Part shown: positions 1-9,540 of the stretch, piece by piece
Position numbering within the stretch: the first letter of the stretch is position 1
Layout of the letters: the number at the start of each line of letters is the position of its first letter
Source of the DNA: Tardibacter sp963781025
GTDB taxonomy: Bacteria; Pseudomonadota; Alphaproteobacteria; Sphingomonadales; Sphingomonadaceae
Direction: 5' to 3'
Assembly: GCA_963781025.1 (NCBI GenBank)
Contig: CAWADU010000003.1
Coordinates: 62,001-126,000 of the forward strand
Length of the DNA: 64,000 nt
Position numbers and translations under genes: made by a program
Notes under the pieces: generated by a model
Databases searched by the model: none
Told to the model about the DNA's origin: nothing
What the model saw: only the letters and a program-made list of their open reading frames with translations

Positions 1-858
1 CCGCACCAGAATGCCGCGCCCGCCGAGACTGCCGAGCTTCAGGCCAAGCTCATAGTCTTCGGTAACACTGGCCTCGTCGAAGGGCCTGCCGCCGTTCAGG
101 CGGATGATTTCGTCCATCATGTCACGCCGGATCGCGCATCCTACGCCTGCCGACGGAACCGCCGCGCCCAGGGCCTCGCGCACGACCAGGTCCTTGCCAT
201 GGGATTCGGCGAACTCGTCCAGATAATGCCCGGCGATCCAGCGCGATTTCGGATCGACGAGCGGCAGCACCGGAAGCTGGACCATATCGAAGCGTTCGAT
301 CAGCCGGTCGAAAATCCGGAGCTCCATCGAATGCACGACGTCTTCGGCATCGTGCAGGACCACCGCCTTGAAGCGCACGCCCGTGGACCGTTCCTCGGCA
401 ACGAGCGCATCCCAGATGTGATTGAGGCAATCAGCCTTGGTGGTGGGACCGTCCCGGCTTGCGATCACCGGTATCACCCTTGGGTCGGCTATGCGTCTGA
501 CCGCCGCAACCGTGTAGGGATCATTGGGATAGACGCCGACAAACAGGCGGTAGTGCGGGTGATCGAGCCTTTTCAGCGCGCCCTTCAGCATGCCGGCGAT
601 GACCAGCGATTCATCCCAGGCGGGGATCAGGACCGCCATCGCGCCCGGTCTGTCCGGAGGTGCGAGCATATCCGCGCTGACGCGTTCGTGGCGGGTATAA
701 ACCGCCGCCGCGCGCCAGAATCGCCGACCGAAATAGATGGCATCCACGATCAGGTCGTCGGTGCAGCCGATGGCGATCAGAACCGCTGCCGCCGATATCA
801 GTTCACGCGTAACCAATGCCACGACACCGAGCCACGGTGCCAACCACAGAACGTCCAT
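1..858 (-). CDS. Family 2 glycosyltransferase, membrane-anchored (3' part cut by window start)
   Basis: Translating the minus strand from the ATG at 856-858 gives 286 residues with no stop before the window edge, so the C-terminus is missing. The first ~40 residues are hydrophobic and probably a membrane anchor. The GT-A fold follows, with a sugar-nucleotide/metal motif DAED (about residues 170-173) and the TED motif (266-268) that supplies the catalytic base in processive and NrfB/BcsA-like GT2 enzymes. The (Q/R)xxRW segment would lie beyond the edge. Acceptor and sugar cannot be told. It lies 71 bp downstream of the RadC-like gene on the same strand. Long plus-strand open frames over this stretch are shadows. 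Confidence 0.8.
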   Translation of the reverse strand, partial: MDVLWLAPWLGVVALVTRELISAAAVLIAIGCTDDLIVDAIYFGRRFWRAAAVYTRHERVSADMLAPPDRPGAMAVLIPAWDESLVIAGMLKGALKRLDHPHYRLFVGVYPNDPYTVAAVRRIADPRVIPVIASRDGPTTKADCLNHIWDALVAEERSTGVRFKAVVLHDAEDVVHSMELRIFDRLIERFDMVQLPVLPLVDPKSRWIAGHYLDEFAESHGKDLVVREALGAAVPSAGVGCAIRRDMMDEIIRLNGGRPFDEASVTEDYELGLKLGSLGGRGILVR

Positions 859-929
859 GCCCTTATCCCCCTTGGGCAGAGGACGTTTTTCATCCGTAAT
901 GGATTAGAAAAGTGCAAGCACAATCGGGA

Positions 930-1370
930 TCAGATGAGGCGCAAGACCCTCATACTTGTGATTTTTTCGTCCGAAAGGATGATATGATCGAGCAGGCGGA
1001 TGTCCAGTGCGGCACAGATGCGTGCCAGATTGCGCGTCGTCCGCACGTCAACCGCACTCGGATTCGGATCGCCGCTGGGGTGGTTATGGGCAAGGATCAG
1101 GGCGGTGGCATCGGCGGCGAGCGCGGATGTGATGATGCGCCTGACGGGTAGATCGACCAGGTCCCTTTTGCCCATCCATGCGGCCATGCCGCACAATGCG
1201 CCCCGCCCGTCCAGAAAGAGGGCGCGTACATGCTCTTGCGACTGGCGGCAAAAATAGGGCTGAAGCAGGTCGAGCGCGGATTCGAGGCTGTCGAGGCAAA
1301 GCGCGAAGGATGGCGTAGCTTGTCGCCGGCGCGGCGGCCCCTGGTTGGGGAAGGCAGTCATCCTCGTCAT
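930..1370 (-). CDS. Short RadC-like JAB/MPN-domain protein
   Basis: 146 residues from ATG 1370; ATG 1361 is an alternative. The C-terminal half holds the JAMM-type motif HNHPSGDP (H95, H97) followed by S-x2-D (about D108), as in RadC family proteins. Full RadC is about 220 aa with an N-terminal helix-hairpin-helix domain, which is absent here; residues 1-20 are a basic, Pro/Arg-rich stretch. The family's RE(V/I) segment upstream of the HxH reads VRRI here, so the usual glutamate may be replaced. RadC-like JAB proteins are common in accessory regions and their biochemical role is unsettled. The open frame runs further upstream, but that part lies antisense to the crotonase gene at 1590-2378. 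Confidence 0.75.
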   Translation of the reverse strand: MTRMTAFPNQGPPRRRQATPSFALCLDSLESALDLLQPYFCRQSQEHVRALFLDGRGALCGMAAWMGKRDLVDLPVRRIITSALAADATALILAHNHPSGDPNPSAVDVRTTRNLARICAALDIRLLDHIILSDEKITSMRVLRLI

Positions 1371-1589
1371 GCCCGGACAGGTTAGGCGGCAAACGCCGGC
1401 GCGCGAGCCGCGATCATTCCAAAATGGATCAAAGCGGCCTGTCCATGTTTCGCCCGCGCCCCGTCGGTCGCGAACCTTGGCGCTCCTGCGCATTCCGGGC
1501 GGAATGTTCCTGTCGCCTATTGCCGCCGCACAATGGCCGGCGCTAATGCGGGGAACGCAGGTGCGATTGGATTGGAAAGGCGACGCGAT

Positions 1590-2378
1590 ATGAGCGAGAA
1601 TCTGTTGTTCGAGCAGCACGGCGGTGTCGCGACGATCACGTTCAACGTCCCGGACAAGGGCAACGCCATTGACCTCGACTTCGCGCGCGCTCTGGTCACG
1701 GCAGCCATGCGCTGCGACCAGGATGCGTCCATCCGTTGCGTCGTGCTGACCGGAAACGGACGCCTCTTTTGTGCCGGCGGCGACATCAGCCTGATGGAGC
1801 GGGCGGGCGATGCCCTTCCGGCTGCACTCAGCGAGCTGGCCGGCATACTGCACATGGCGATATCCCGCTTCGCGCGCATGCCCAAGCCGCTGCTGTGCCT
1901 GGTCAATGGCCCCGCCGCCGGTGCAGGCATGAGCCTGGCGTTATTGGGCGACGTCGTTCTTGCGGCGCGGTCGGCGCACTTTACCGCGGCCTATGGCGCG
2001 ATAGGCCTTACGCCGGATGGCGGCGCAAGCTGGCTGCTGCCGCGCCTTGTGGGGCTGCGCCGGGCACAGGAACTCATCATCACAAACCGCCGGCTGACGG
2101 CCCCGGAAGCCGAAGCCATGGGCCTTATCACCCGCGTGGTGGAGGACGAGGCGCTGCGCGAGGAAGGCGCGAAAATGGCCGCACAGCTTGAGCGGGCCGC
2201 GACGGGCGCGATCGGTGCCGCGCGGGCGCTTCTGCTGGAAAGCTATGGCGCCGGGCTGGAAACACAGATGGAGCGGGAAACAAGGGCCATCGCCGCCGCA
2301 GGAGGCGGGCCAGAGGGCCGCGAAGGGATTGCGGCGTTCCTCGCCAAGCGTCGTCCGAACTTTGACGGCAAGCAATAA
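1590..2378 (+). CDS. Enoyl-CoA hydratase/isomerase (crotonase) family protein
   Basis: 262 aa, full length for a crotonase. Start ATG 1590 is preceded by GGAAAGG. The oxyanion-hole segment CAGGDISLM (about 61-69) and the second glycine-rich loop GPAAGAGMSLALLGD (about 107-121) are intact. The position that carries the second catalytic Glu in true hydratases reads GLTPDGGASWLLP (139-151), with Asp and no Glu. That resembles PaaG-type isomerases more than hydratases, so an isomerase role on an acyl-CoA is more likely than hydration. It stands alone, convergent with the membrane glycosyltransferase at 2412. Confidence 0.88.
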   Translation: MSENLLFEQHGGVATITFNVPDKGNAIDLDFARALVTAAMRCDQDASIRCVVLTGNGRLFCAGGDISLMERAGDALPAALSELAGILHMAISRFARMPKPLLCLVNGPAAGAGMSLALLGDVVLAARSAHFTAAYGAIGLTPDGGASWLLPRLVGLRRAQELIITNRRLTAPEAEAMGLITRVVEDEALREEGAKMAAQLERAATGAIGAARALLLESYGAGLETQMERETRAIAAAGGGPEGREGIAAFLAKRRPNFDGKQ

Positions 2379-2411
2379 CCCAAACCGGGCGACGCGGCTC
2401 TTTTGGTCGTC

Positions 2412-4070
2412 TCAATCGCCGCGCGGGCTGGGCCTGACATATAATCGAGTTTCGCCGTACCGGTCATGGCCGATGCTTCGGTCTACCCTGCGATAGCCGT
2501 GCGCAAGAGCGAAACGCTCGAGTGGTTCATCCAGCACACCTTCATGGCCGACAAGCACGGCGTCCGGCGGCTGCCGCCCGAGCAGTTCGCCGATCGTGCG
2601 CGGGGACGTGATTCGATAGCTTCGCCGTTGATCGGCGGACAGATAATCCCCGATCCGGTAGTAGAAGGGCCCGGAGGCCAGTTCCGGATAGACGTCCGCA
2701 CCCGCCTCGATGGCATAGATCGGCGCAAGGGTTGCAACGCGCGGCTTCCCGCCGCTGAAATCGAGCGCTTCGTGAATTCGTGCCGCAGTCCTATGGATGC
2801 GCATGCCTTCCCAGGACGCGGGTTTCGCCAGCCGGGGCAGGTCGGCGAACAACGCAGGCCCGCCGGCGACAAGGCTCGCGATTCCAACTGCAATCAGGAT
2901 CGGGCGGCTACGTGAACGCTGTTCATCGGTCTGCGCGCCGATCAGGCACATCAGGAGCAGGATCGCGAAAGGAATGGGCGGCATGAAATATTGTGGGAAC
3001 GAGGGCTTTGGAACAAAGGCGACGAGTATCCCCAGGATCGTCAGCGCCAGGCAGAGAAGCATCGGCCAGGATGTCATGCGCCGCAGTTGCGCCCTTGGCT
3101 CCGGCGAGGCCAGGGCGAACGCCACGCAATAGATTCCCGTCACGGCGATCAGCAACGCCGACCCCGTGCTCCAAAGCCGGTAGCCATATATGACCCGTGC
3201 GGGCAGGCTCAGCCCCTTGGCCTCCACGGCATTGGCCGGTTCATTCCAATAGGCGGGATGCGGCCCAAGGAAATAGTCGAGCACGTCGAACACGAACGCG
3301 TTGGTGTGCGTGGCCAGATAATAAATGGACGGCAGCCCCCCGATGATGCCGCCAAGGACCATCGGCAGCACGACCGCGACCAGCCGGCGTTTGAAGGGAA
3401 GCGATCGAGGCACCAGGAAGGCTGCGACCGCGAACGGCGGTATCACGATCACATAATTGGCCTTGAATCCGGCGGCGATCGCCAGAAACAGGCCGCAAAG
3501 AAAGACATATCCGGGGCGAACGCGGTCCGATTCCATCGCGATCAGGAAAAACAGGAAGGCAAAAACGGCGAAGCATATCGGGAAGAGATGGGCCGCGACG
3601 ATCATGCCCGCATAGTCGACGAACAAGGTGTTCGTGACGATGAGAAGAACCGCCAGCACTGTCGCTGCAATGCTCCTGGAGAGACGCCAGGCGACGGAAG
3701 TGAAGGCATAGAGAAGCCCGACCCAGCAAAGGAACACGACAAAGCGCGCGGCGAGAAACTGGTATTCCCCTCCCGTCGCGAACAGAAAGCCATGCAGAAG
3801 GATCGGCAGGTTCGGCAGGTGCGCGTAACTCATGTCCTGGTAGAGCGCGTAGCGGCCGAACAACGACGCTATCGGCAGATAGATTTGCTCGTCGTGACGC
3901 AGTGCTTCGCTCATGACGCGGGCAAACAGGGCAAGCAGCAGGACGACGGCAGCGCCGATCAGTATCCGCCGCTGCGTCAGCAGCGCGCGCGGCGATATTC
4001 CTCCCCGGAAGCCGCCGGCATCGTTGTCGCGAACGACCCAGTCGATGCGCTCGTCCGAATGGGAACTCAT
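2412..4070 (-). CDS. Polytopic membrane glycosyltransferase (GT39/ArnT-like)
   Basis: 552 aa with about ten hydrophobic segments and a C-terminal soluble part of ~150 residues. The first periplasmic loop holds SEALRHDEQIYLP, the acidic DE pair expected of GT-C enzymes that use polyprenyl-phosphate sugars. Its ATG overlaps the stop of the FAD oxidoreductase by 4 bp, and GtrA precedes that gene, so the three form one operon. GtrA proteins are thought to help flip lipid-linked sugars, so the operon probably modifies a surface glycan or lipid. The substrate is unknown. Confidence 0.78.
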   Translation of the reverse strand: MSSHSDERIDWVVRDNDAGGFRGGISPRALLTQRRILIGAAVVLLLALFARVMSEALRHDEQIYLPIASLFGRYALYQDMSYAHLPNLPILLHGFLFATGGEYQFLAARFVVFLCWVGLLYAFTSVAWRLSRSIAATVLAVLLIVTNTLFVDYAGMIVAAHLFPICFAVFAFLFFLIAMESDRVRPGYVFLCGLFLAIAAGFKANYVIVIPPFAVAAFLVPRSLPFKRRLVAVVLPMVLGGIIGGLPSIYYLATHTNAFVFDVLDYFLGPHPAYWNEPANAVEAKGLSLPARVIYGYRLWSTGSALLIAVTGIYCVAFALASPEPRAQLRRMTSWPMLLCLALTILGILVAFVPKPSFPQYFMPPIPFAILLLMCLIGAQTDEQRSRSRPILIAVGIASLVAGGPALFADLPRLAKPASWEGMRIHRTAARIHEALDFSGGKPRVATLAPIYAIEAGADVYPELASGPFYYRIGDYLSADQRRSYRITSPRTIGELLGRQPPDAVLVGHEGVLDEPLERFALAHGYRRVDRSIGHDRYGETRLYVRPSPRGD

Positions 4071-5479
4071 CGCGCTTCAGCCTCGGCGACGACGCAGCTT
4101 TCCGGCGCGGCGGGCTCGTTGCCTCCAAATGCCGGGGTCGTCCTCAACTCCTGCGCGAGCTTGCGCGCCACCGCGCGGCCTTCACGCACCGCATGGGGCG
4201 TTCCCCGGTCCTCAGGGTATATCTGCGCCATAGACGCGATCTTGAGGCCACGAATGGGCGTGTCGTTCGCTGGAATGAGATCGGCGTAGCCGACCGTCGC
4301 CAGCGGCTGCGTGTATTCCGCGCGCCAGATATGAAAATCCCGAATCCATTTCCGGCTGAACTCGGGGAACATTCGTTTGAGGTGCGGCAGCGTGAAGTCG
4401 AGAAATTCAGCGTCGCCCATCGTATATGCGGGGTCGTCCACTGGAAGATATTTGGAGAGGTAGACGATGTGCCGGCTGCCGTCCTCCATCGGGTCCATAT
4501 TCGTGTGTTCGATAACCGCGACAAACGGAAAGGATGGATCGTTGACGTTCATCCAGAACAGGTCCGAAAGGCTGCGGTCCAGCTCAAGGATAAGGCAGAC
4601 ATTGCCGAGATATTTGATCTGACGCAGCCGCACCCGGTATGCCGGATCGGCATCGTCACCCAAAAGGCCGGCGACGATCGGCAGGGCTGGGGTGGCAATG
4701 ACGGCGTCGCACGCGAGAAATCCGTCGGACGTATGGACGCCCTTTACCGTGCCGTCCTGTGTTTCGATTCTGGTCGCGGGCGTGCCGCAACGCACCTGGC
4801 CGCCAAGCCGTTGAATCTCCTTGACCAGATGATCGACCAGGGCCTTGAAGCCGCCCTTGAAGTACATCAGGCTTTCCGCCCCGCTGCTGTTGCGGCTGGC
4901 GCCCCGCAGCACGAGTTTGGCCCAGAACCATGCGGCCGAAACGTCATAGGCATATTTGCCGAACTTGCCGACGAGCAGAGGCTCCCAGACGACGCGGAAA
5001 GTCTCCTTGCCGCCCATCTTCTTGAGCCAATCCGCGGCGCTGATGTGATCAAGTTCGCGCCATGACTTGATCCGCCGGGCCGCCAATACCAGCCAGCCAA
5101 GCCGAAGGCGGTTGACCAGCGACAGGGGCTTGAACCGCAGTACATCCCACGGCGTGGTCAGCCGAAACAGACTTCCCGCAAAGTACATTCCCGTGGGAGA
5201 TGGGCGGGTAACGACCTGATCGCGCAGATCGAGTTCATTGACGAGGTCAAGGAGATATGGATCGTTGTTGTACCAGAAATGGTAGAAGCGCTCGATCTCC
5301 TTGTCATTGACCAGAAAGCTTGCCGCCAGCCCGCCAGCCTGCGGATCGCCTTCGAACACGATCGGCTCAAACCCCTGAAGCGCCAATTCATATGCGGCGG
5401 CAAGGCCTGCAAAGCCCGCCCCGATAACGGCCACCGGCTTCCGCCCCGCTGCCAGGCCTCGTGCGCCGATCTCATGCAT
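4067..5479 (-). CDS. NAD(P)/FAD-dependent amine-oxidase-like oxidoreductase
   Basis: 470 aa from ATG 5479. The N-terminal dinucleotide fold is VIGAGFAGLAAAYE (about 18-31), followed by a segment EGDPQAGGLAASF typical of the protoporphyrinogen oxidase / UDP-galactopyranose mutase-like group. The chosen start overlaps the gtrA stop by 8 bp; a longer in-frame extension to 5569 would lie inside gtrA and is unlikely. The 3' end overlaps the membrane glycosyltransferase by 4 bp. The middle of a GtrA/GT operon suggests oxidation or rearrangement of a lipid- or nucleotide-linked sugar, but this is inference from context. Confidence 0.82.
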   Translation of the reverse strand: MHEIGARGLAAGRKPVAVIGAGFAGLAAAYELALQGFEPIVFEGDPQAGGLAASFLVNDKEIERFYHFWYNNDPYLLDLVNELDLRDQVVTRPSPTGMYFAGSLFRLTTPWDVLRFKPLSLVNRLRLGWLVLAARRIKSWRELDHISAADWLKKMGGKETFRVVWEPLLVGKFGKYAYDVSAAWFWAKLVLRGASRNSSGAESLMYFKGGFKALVDHLVKEIQRLGGQVRCGTPATRIETQDGTVKGVHTSDGFLACDAVIATPALPIVAGLLGDDADPAYRVRLRQIKYLGNVCLILELDRSLSDLFWMNVNDPSFPFVAVIEHTNMDPMEDGSRHIVYLSKYLPVDDPAYTMGDAEFLDFTLPHLKRMFPEFSRKWIRDFHIWRAEYTQPLATVGYADLIPANDTPIRGLKIASMAQIYPEDRGTPHAVREGRAVARKLAQELRTTPAFGGNEPAAPESCVVAEAEAR

Positions 5480-6017
5480 CCGCTTCTTGCCCCAATCCTT
5501 CCAGAGACGCCGCGCCATCGCGTCCTTCGTCGCGTCCGACCCGGCGAAAGACCAGGCGGCTGGACGCAAAGTAATTGTAAAAAAAGATGATCGGGATGGA
5601 GGCGATCTTGGCCAATGTCTTGTCCATGAAATGGTCGAAGGTGACGACCAGCATCGTCGACAGCGCCAGCCCGATCAGGTTGATCCCGAAGAACAGCAAG
5701 AACTGCCGCGAATGCTGGCTGCTGTTACTCCGGTCGAGAAACGTCCATCGACTATTCAGCGTATAGCTGACCACAATCGCCGACGAGAATGAGATGGCAT
5801 TTGCCAGCGCTACGGGCAGACCCAAACCGCTCGCAAGCAGGACGAAGCCAACGGCGTCGACCGTGACGTTGATGACGCCGACGATGCCGTAGCGCACCAT
5901 GGCATGTTGGAAGAGGCCGAACAGCTTGGAAGCCCCTTGCAGAACAATGCCTGCTTCGCGCTTCATGACGCAGGCACCGCCGGTTGACCGCCCTGCCAGA
6001 TGGGCTTTCTTCATCAT
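5472..6017 (-). CDS. GtrA family membrane protein
   Basis: 181 aa, four hydrophobic helices, ending in a charged tail. The segment VRYGIVGVINVTVDAVGF is the typical GtrA first helix, and the N-S-R-W-T-F motif after helix 2 is also characteristic. GtrA/DPMS-like proteins are believed to move or hold polyprenyl-linked sugars for glycosyltransferases. The start at ATG 6017 is preceded by GGGGAAA at a good distance; a TTG 12 bp upstream is possible. It is the first gene of the three-gene operon that runs to 2412. Confidence 0.85.
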   Translation of the reverse strand: MMKKAHLAGRSTGGACVMKREAGIVLQGASKLFGLFQHAMVRYGIVGVINVTVDAVGFVLLASGLGLPVALANAISFSSAIVVSYTLNSRWTFLDRSNSSQHSRQFLLFFGINLIGLALSTMLVVTFDHFMDKTLAKIASIPIIFFYNYFASSRLVFRRVGRDEGRDGAASLEGLGQEADA

Positions 6018-6211
6018 GGCTTTCCCCAACAGCGATCTTCGAACCGGGCGCTTCAGGAGATGATGTTATACAGCACGGAATGTGCGCATTGGGGGCGCAG
6101 GAGAGGTAGTCAGTGGCCACTCAGGCTGACTTTTTTGAGCGAGTGGAGCTGACTTGCATCGCCCGCGCAAAAAGGCGCCAATTTCTCCGCCGGATCAGAC
6201 GCCGGGGATCA

Positions 6212-7096
6212 TCACGATGCGAGAAACCGCCGGACTTCCGCTATAAAGGCGTCCAGCCGATCATGATGAACCCAGTGACCGGCCCCATCGAACACGGCGA
6301 CGCGCGCATTGCCGAAATGCTTCAGCCGCCCGTCCTCTGCGGGATTGGAGGCCCAGCTTTCGCGGCCGTTGACCAGCAGCGTCGGACAGGTGATCCGTGA
6401 CCACAGGCGCTGACGCTCTTCGGACGTCATATCCACCGGCGAGATGGAGCGCACGTAATTGTCGAACTTCCAGCTATAGCTGCCGTCTTCGTTCTGGCTG
6501 ACCCCATGGACGGTCAGGTGGCGCGCCTGACTGGGGGTGAGGTTGGTGTTTTCCTCCTGCATGCGGGCCAGCGCCTGATCGATCGAGGAATAGCGCCGTG
6601 GCTGGCGGCCGCTCAGCGCCCGCTGGTCTGCTATCCAGTCCTGCATACGCTGGTCGATGCTCTTCCCGGCGCGTTTCGCTTCCATCGCAGGGGAGGGTCC
6701 CAGCCCCTCGATAGCGACGAGTCCGGCGACATTCTCTGGAAAGATGCCCGCATACCGCAGGGCAATATTGCCGCCGAGCGAGTGGGCAATGATCGTAACC
6801 GGTGCAAGCCGCTGTTGGTGGATCAGTTGCGCCAGGTCGTAGACATGGGCCGCCATCGAATAATTGCCGTCCGGCGACCACTGGCTGTCGCCGTGTCCGC
6901 GCAGATCGGGCGCGATTATATGAAAATCCGCCCGGAGTTCGCTCGCGACCCAATCCCAGTTGCGGCAATGGTCCCGCCCGCCGTGGAGCAGGATAAGCGG
7001 CGGGGCCTCATGATTGCCCCAATCCACATAATGCAGTTTCAGCCGCTGCGAGACATAGATATGCGACGTAAGGTCGGCGAGGGTTATCTCTGTCAT
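6212..7096 (-). CDS. Alpha/beta hydrolase
   Basis: 294 aa. Oxyanion segment LLHGGRD (37-43), nucleophile elbow AHSLGGN with Ser106, and a C-terminal GAGHWVHHD carrying the catalytic His. The family covers esterases, epoxide hydrolases and C-C hydrolases, and nothing here narrows the substrate. ATG 7096 starts a conventional MTEITL N-terminus; a 12-codon extension to 7132 has no better signal. It appears monocistronic. The ~190 bp between it and gtrA hold nothing I recognise. Confidence 0.88.
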   Translation of the reverse strand: MTEITLADLTSHIYVSQRLKLHYVDWGNHEAPPLILLHGGRDHCRNWDWVASELRADFHIIAPDLRGHGDSQWSPDGNYSMAAHVYDLAQLIHQQRLAPVTIIAHSLGGNIALRYAGIFPENVAGLVAIEGLGPSPAMEAKRAGKSIDQRMQDWIADQRALSGRQPRRYSSIDQALARMQEENTNLTPSQARHLTVHGVSQNEDGSYSWKFDNYVRSISPVDMTSEERQRLWSRITCPTLLVNGRESWASNPAEDGRLKHFGNARVAVFDGAGHWVHHDRLDAFIAEVRRFLAS

Positions 7097-7211
7097 CCTC
7101 GCGATCCTAAAGCCGGCCCGCGTCAATAACAACGACTGCCAGCCTTGGTCCGGTCCGGCATTCGGCGGCGTTCATATACCCGGATCGCGCCCGACCCATT
7201 TCGCCTCCCGC

Positions 7212-7592
7212 TCATATGTTGGTAAGATGGAGAATGTTCCCGTCAGGGTCCTTGAACCAGATCATCTTCATCGGGCCCGCGACATGGACATTGCCCTCCA
7301 GCCGCACGCCATCCATGTCTGGATAATGCTCGAAAGTGACGCCTTTGGATTCAAGCTCCGCCAGAATTGAATCGATTTCGTCACCGCAGCTCCAGACGAC
7401 GGCGTTAGCCCGGTTCGTGCCGCCCTCTTTCGACTGATAGACAATAAGCCGGGTGTCGCCGGTTCTGAAGCCGAGCACGCCATCCATCGCTTTACCGGCA
7501 AGATCCAGTCCCAACACATTCATGTAGAAATCCCGCGCCCGCTCTATGTCGCGCACCGCTACGATCGCGGATGAACTTTGGTCCTTCAGCAT
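7212..7592 (-). CDS. VOC (glyoxalase/bleomycin-resistance) family protein
   Basis: 126 aa with the two beta-alpha-beta-beta-beta modules of the vicinal oxygen chelate fold: VAVRDIERARDFYMNVLGLD near the N-terminus and WFKDPDGNILHLTNI at the C-terminus. This is the short, single-domain-pair form typical of uncharacterised VOC proteins. The start ATG 7592 has a clear AAGGAG eight bases upstream; an in-frame extension to 7775 lacks family homology. Enzymatic role cannot be assigned. Confidence 0.88.
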   Translation of the reverse strand: MLKDQSSSAIVAVRDIERARDFYMNVLGLDLAGKAMDGVLGFRTGDTRLIVYQSKEGGTNRANAVVWSCGDEIDSILAELESKGVTFEHYPDMDGVRLEGNVHVAGPMKMIWFKDPDGNILHLTNI

Positions 7593-7860
7593 TTCCGATC
7601 TCCTTCCCAGATGGAACTGAGAACGGATCGCGACGTGTAACGCTCCCTGCGAACCGGACCATGCCGGGTGCGCTTCGAGCGGACAGTGGCCCCTATGGGA
7701 ACCGGCCCGAAAAGCGAGATCGGACGGGCTCCAAGGGCATGTCGCCGGATCGAAGGAGCGCAGCCCAAGCCGCACTCCGTTGAGCCGATTCCGCTCTTTG
7801 GTATGAGATGAAATCTGTTATCAGGTCTTGCGAATCAACAGGAAGGTTGAAGGGATAAAG

Positions 7861-9513
7861 ATGACGGAACTTCATAAAGCGGCGGCAAGCGTCATCAGGC
7901 GCGCGCTTGTTGGGGCGGCTGGCGTAATGCTCGCCGCCGGCGCAACGGCCGCGCCGGTGTCCGCGAATGCTGCCGCGCCGGCTGCTGGCCCGTCCGCAAC
8001 CGCGCAGGTCGTCACGCCTCTGGGGGCGCTGCAAGGCGTGGCCGACGCCAATGTCGTGAAGTTCCTTGGCGTGCCCTACGCCCTCCCGCCGGTCGGTCCG
8101 CGCCGCTTTGCCGCGCCTCAGCCTATAGCCGCCTGGAAAGGCGTCCGGGATGCAACGAAGTTCGGGGCCATGTGCCCGCAGGGCAAGACCTTCACCGAGG
8201 ACTGCCTGTATCTGAACGTGGTGGTGCCCCGTGCCCCGAACACGGGCAAGCCACGGCCCGTGATGGTGTGGCTGCATGGCGGCGGCCTTTCAGCCGGTTC
8301 TCCCAATACCTATGACGCGACCCGGCTCGTATCGCAGGGCGATGTGATCTTCGTCGGCGTCGAGTTCCGCGTGAATGTCTTCGGCTTCTATGCGGTTGAT
8401 GGCTTGAAGGGTGCGGGAACCTTCGGCTTCCAGGATCAGCAGGCCGCGTTGCGCTGGGTCCGCAAGAACATAGCCGCGTTCGGTGGCGATCCGCACAACG
8501 TGACAGTCTTCGGTGAATCGGGCGGCGGCATCAGCGTTTGCGGGCAGATCGTCTCGCCGGGCGCCAAGGGCCTGATCGACAAGGCGATCACGCAGAGCGG
8601 CACCTGCTCGATTCGTTGGCCTTATGGCGGCCCCTATCCGGACATGGCGGCTGGGGCGTATTTCGAGCCGCTCGCGGCGATCGAGGCACGGGGCCGGGAA
8701 TCCGCGAAGAAACTGGGTTGCGATCCGGCGGACCGAGCGAAGCTGCTCGCCTGTCTTCGCGCCGTGCCGGCGGAAAAGCTCGCGGCGGAAAGCGGCCATT
8801 TCTATTCCGGAGCCTATGGTACCCCGGTGCTGCCGATCGATCCGATGAAAGCCGTCGCCGATGGGAAACATCTGCGCATTCCATTGTTGACCGGCCATAC
8901 CCGGGACGAGAGCCGCGCCGTCGCATCGGCTTATCAGCTCGTCGGCAAGCCGATAACGGATGCCAATTTTACCGGCCTGATCGAAAAGGCATTCGGCGCG
9001 CGGGCGCCTGAGGTTCTCCAGCGCTATCCGGTCTCCCGCTACGGACAGTCGGCGCTTGCCTGGGCGGCGATCTTTACCGATCGCATGTTCGCCTGCGCAG
9101 TGCTTCGCGACGCGCGTCTGTTCTCGAAGGACATGCCGACCTACGCCTATGAGTTCGCCGATCCGAACGGTGTCGGCCTGATCCCCTTCCTGCCGGGATT
9201 GCCTTCGGGCGCATCGCATTCGAGCGAACTGCCCCTGCTGTTCGATCTGGCCGACGGACCGTTCGACATGACGACGGGAAAGAAGATTTCGATGTCGCCA
9301 GCCCAGGCCGAGCTGGCCAAGGAGATGATCGGCTACTGGACCCGCTTCGCTCATGACGGCAATCCCAATACCGCGGGCTCAACCGCTTGGCCGCGTTATG
9401 TCCCGGGACCGGAAGGAAGGGCCGTCGTGCTGGTGCCCGGCAAGGCGGATTCGCTCGGTGATACCTGGAAAGAGCATCAGTGCGATTTCTGGTTGCCGTT
9501 ACTCGCGGGCTGA
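7861..9513 (+). CDS. Type B carboxylesterase, exported
   Basis: 550 aa. Start ATG 7861 follows GAAGG seven bases upstream; the longer frame from 7828 uses a TTG. Residues ~1-35 are a signal peptide (basic, then a hydrophobic Ala-rich core, ending near SANA). The nucleophile elbow is GESGGG with Ser220 (GESAGG in most relatives). The acid is probably Glu350 in GHTRDES and the base His453 in GASHSSE. The family hydrolyses carboxylic esters, so a periplasmic or secreted esterase is likely. Single gene, divergent from the VOC gene. Confidence 0.9.
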   Translation: MTELHKAAASVIRRALVGAAGVMLAAGATAAPVSANAAAPAAGPSATAQVVTPLGALQGVADANVVKFLGVPYALPPVGPRRFAAPQPIAAWKGVRDATKFGAMCPQGKTFTEDCLYLNVVVPRAPNTGKPRPVMVWLHGGGLSAGSPNTYDATRLVSQGDVIFVGVEFRVNVFGFYAVDGLKGAGTFGFQDQQAALRWVRKNIAAFGGDPHNVTVFGESGGGISVCGQIVSPGAKGLIDKAITQSGTCSIRWPYGGPYPDMAAGAYFEPLAAIEARGRESAKKLGCDPADRAKLLACLRAVPAEKLAAESGHFYSGAYGTPVLPIDPMKAVADGKHLRIPLLTGHTRDESRAVASAYQLVGKPITDANFTGLIEKAFGARAPEVLQRYPVSRYGQSALAWAAIFTDRMFACAVLRDARLFSKDMPTYAYEFADPNGVGLIPFLPGLPSGASHSSELPLLFDLADGPFDMTTGKKISMSPAQAELAKEMIGYWTRFAHDGNPNTAGSTAWPRYVPGPEGRAVVLVPGKADSLGDTWKEHQCDFWLPLLAG

Positions 9514-9540
9514 ACGTCGATCGTGCCCTCGACCCTATTG

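Noticed and set aside
199..987. Long plus-strand open frame (262 codons)
   Set aside because: It is antisense to the glycosyltransferase whose motifs (DAED, TED) are clear on the minus strand; its own translation shows no family features.
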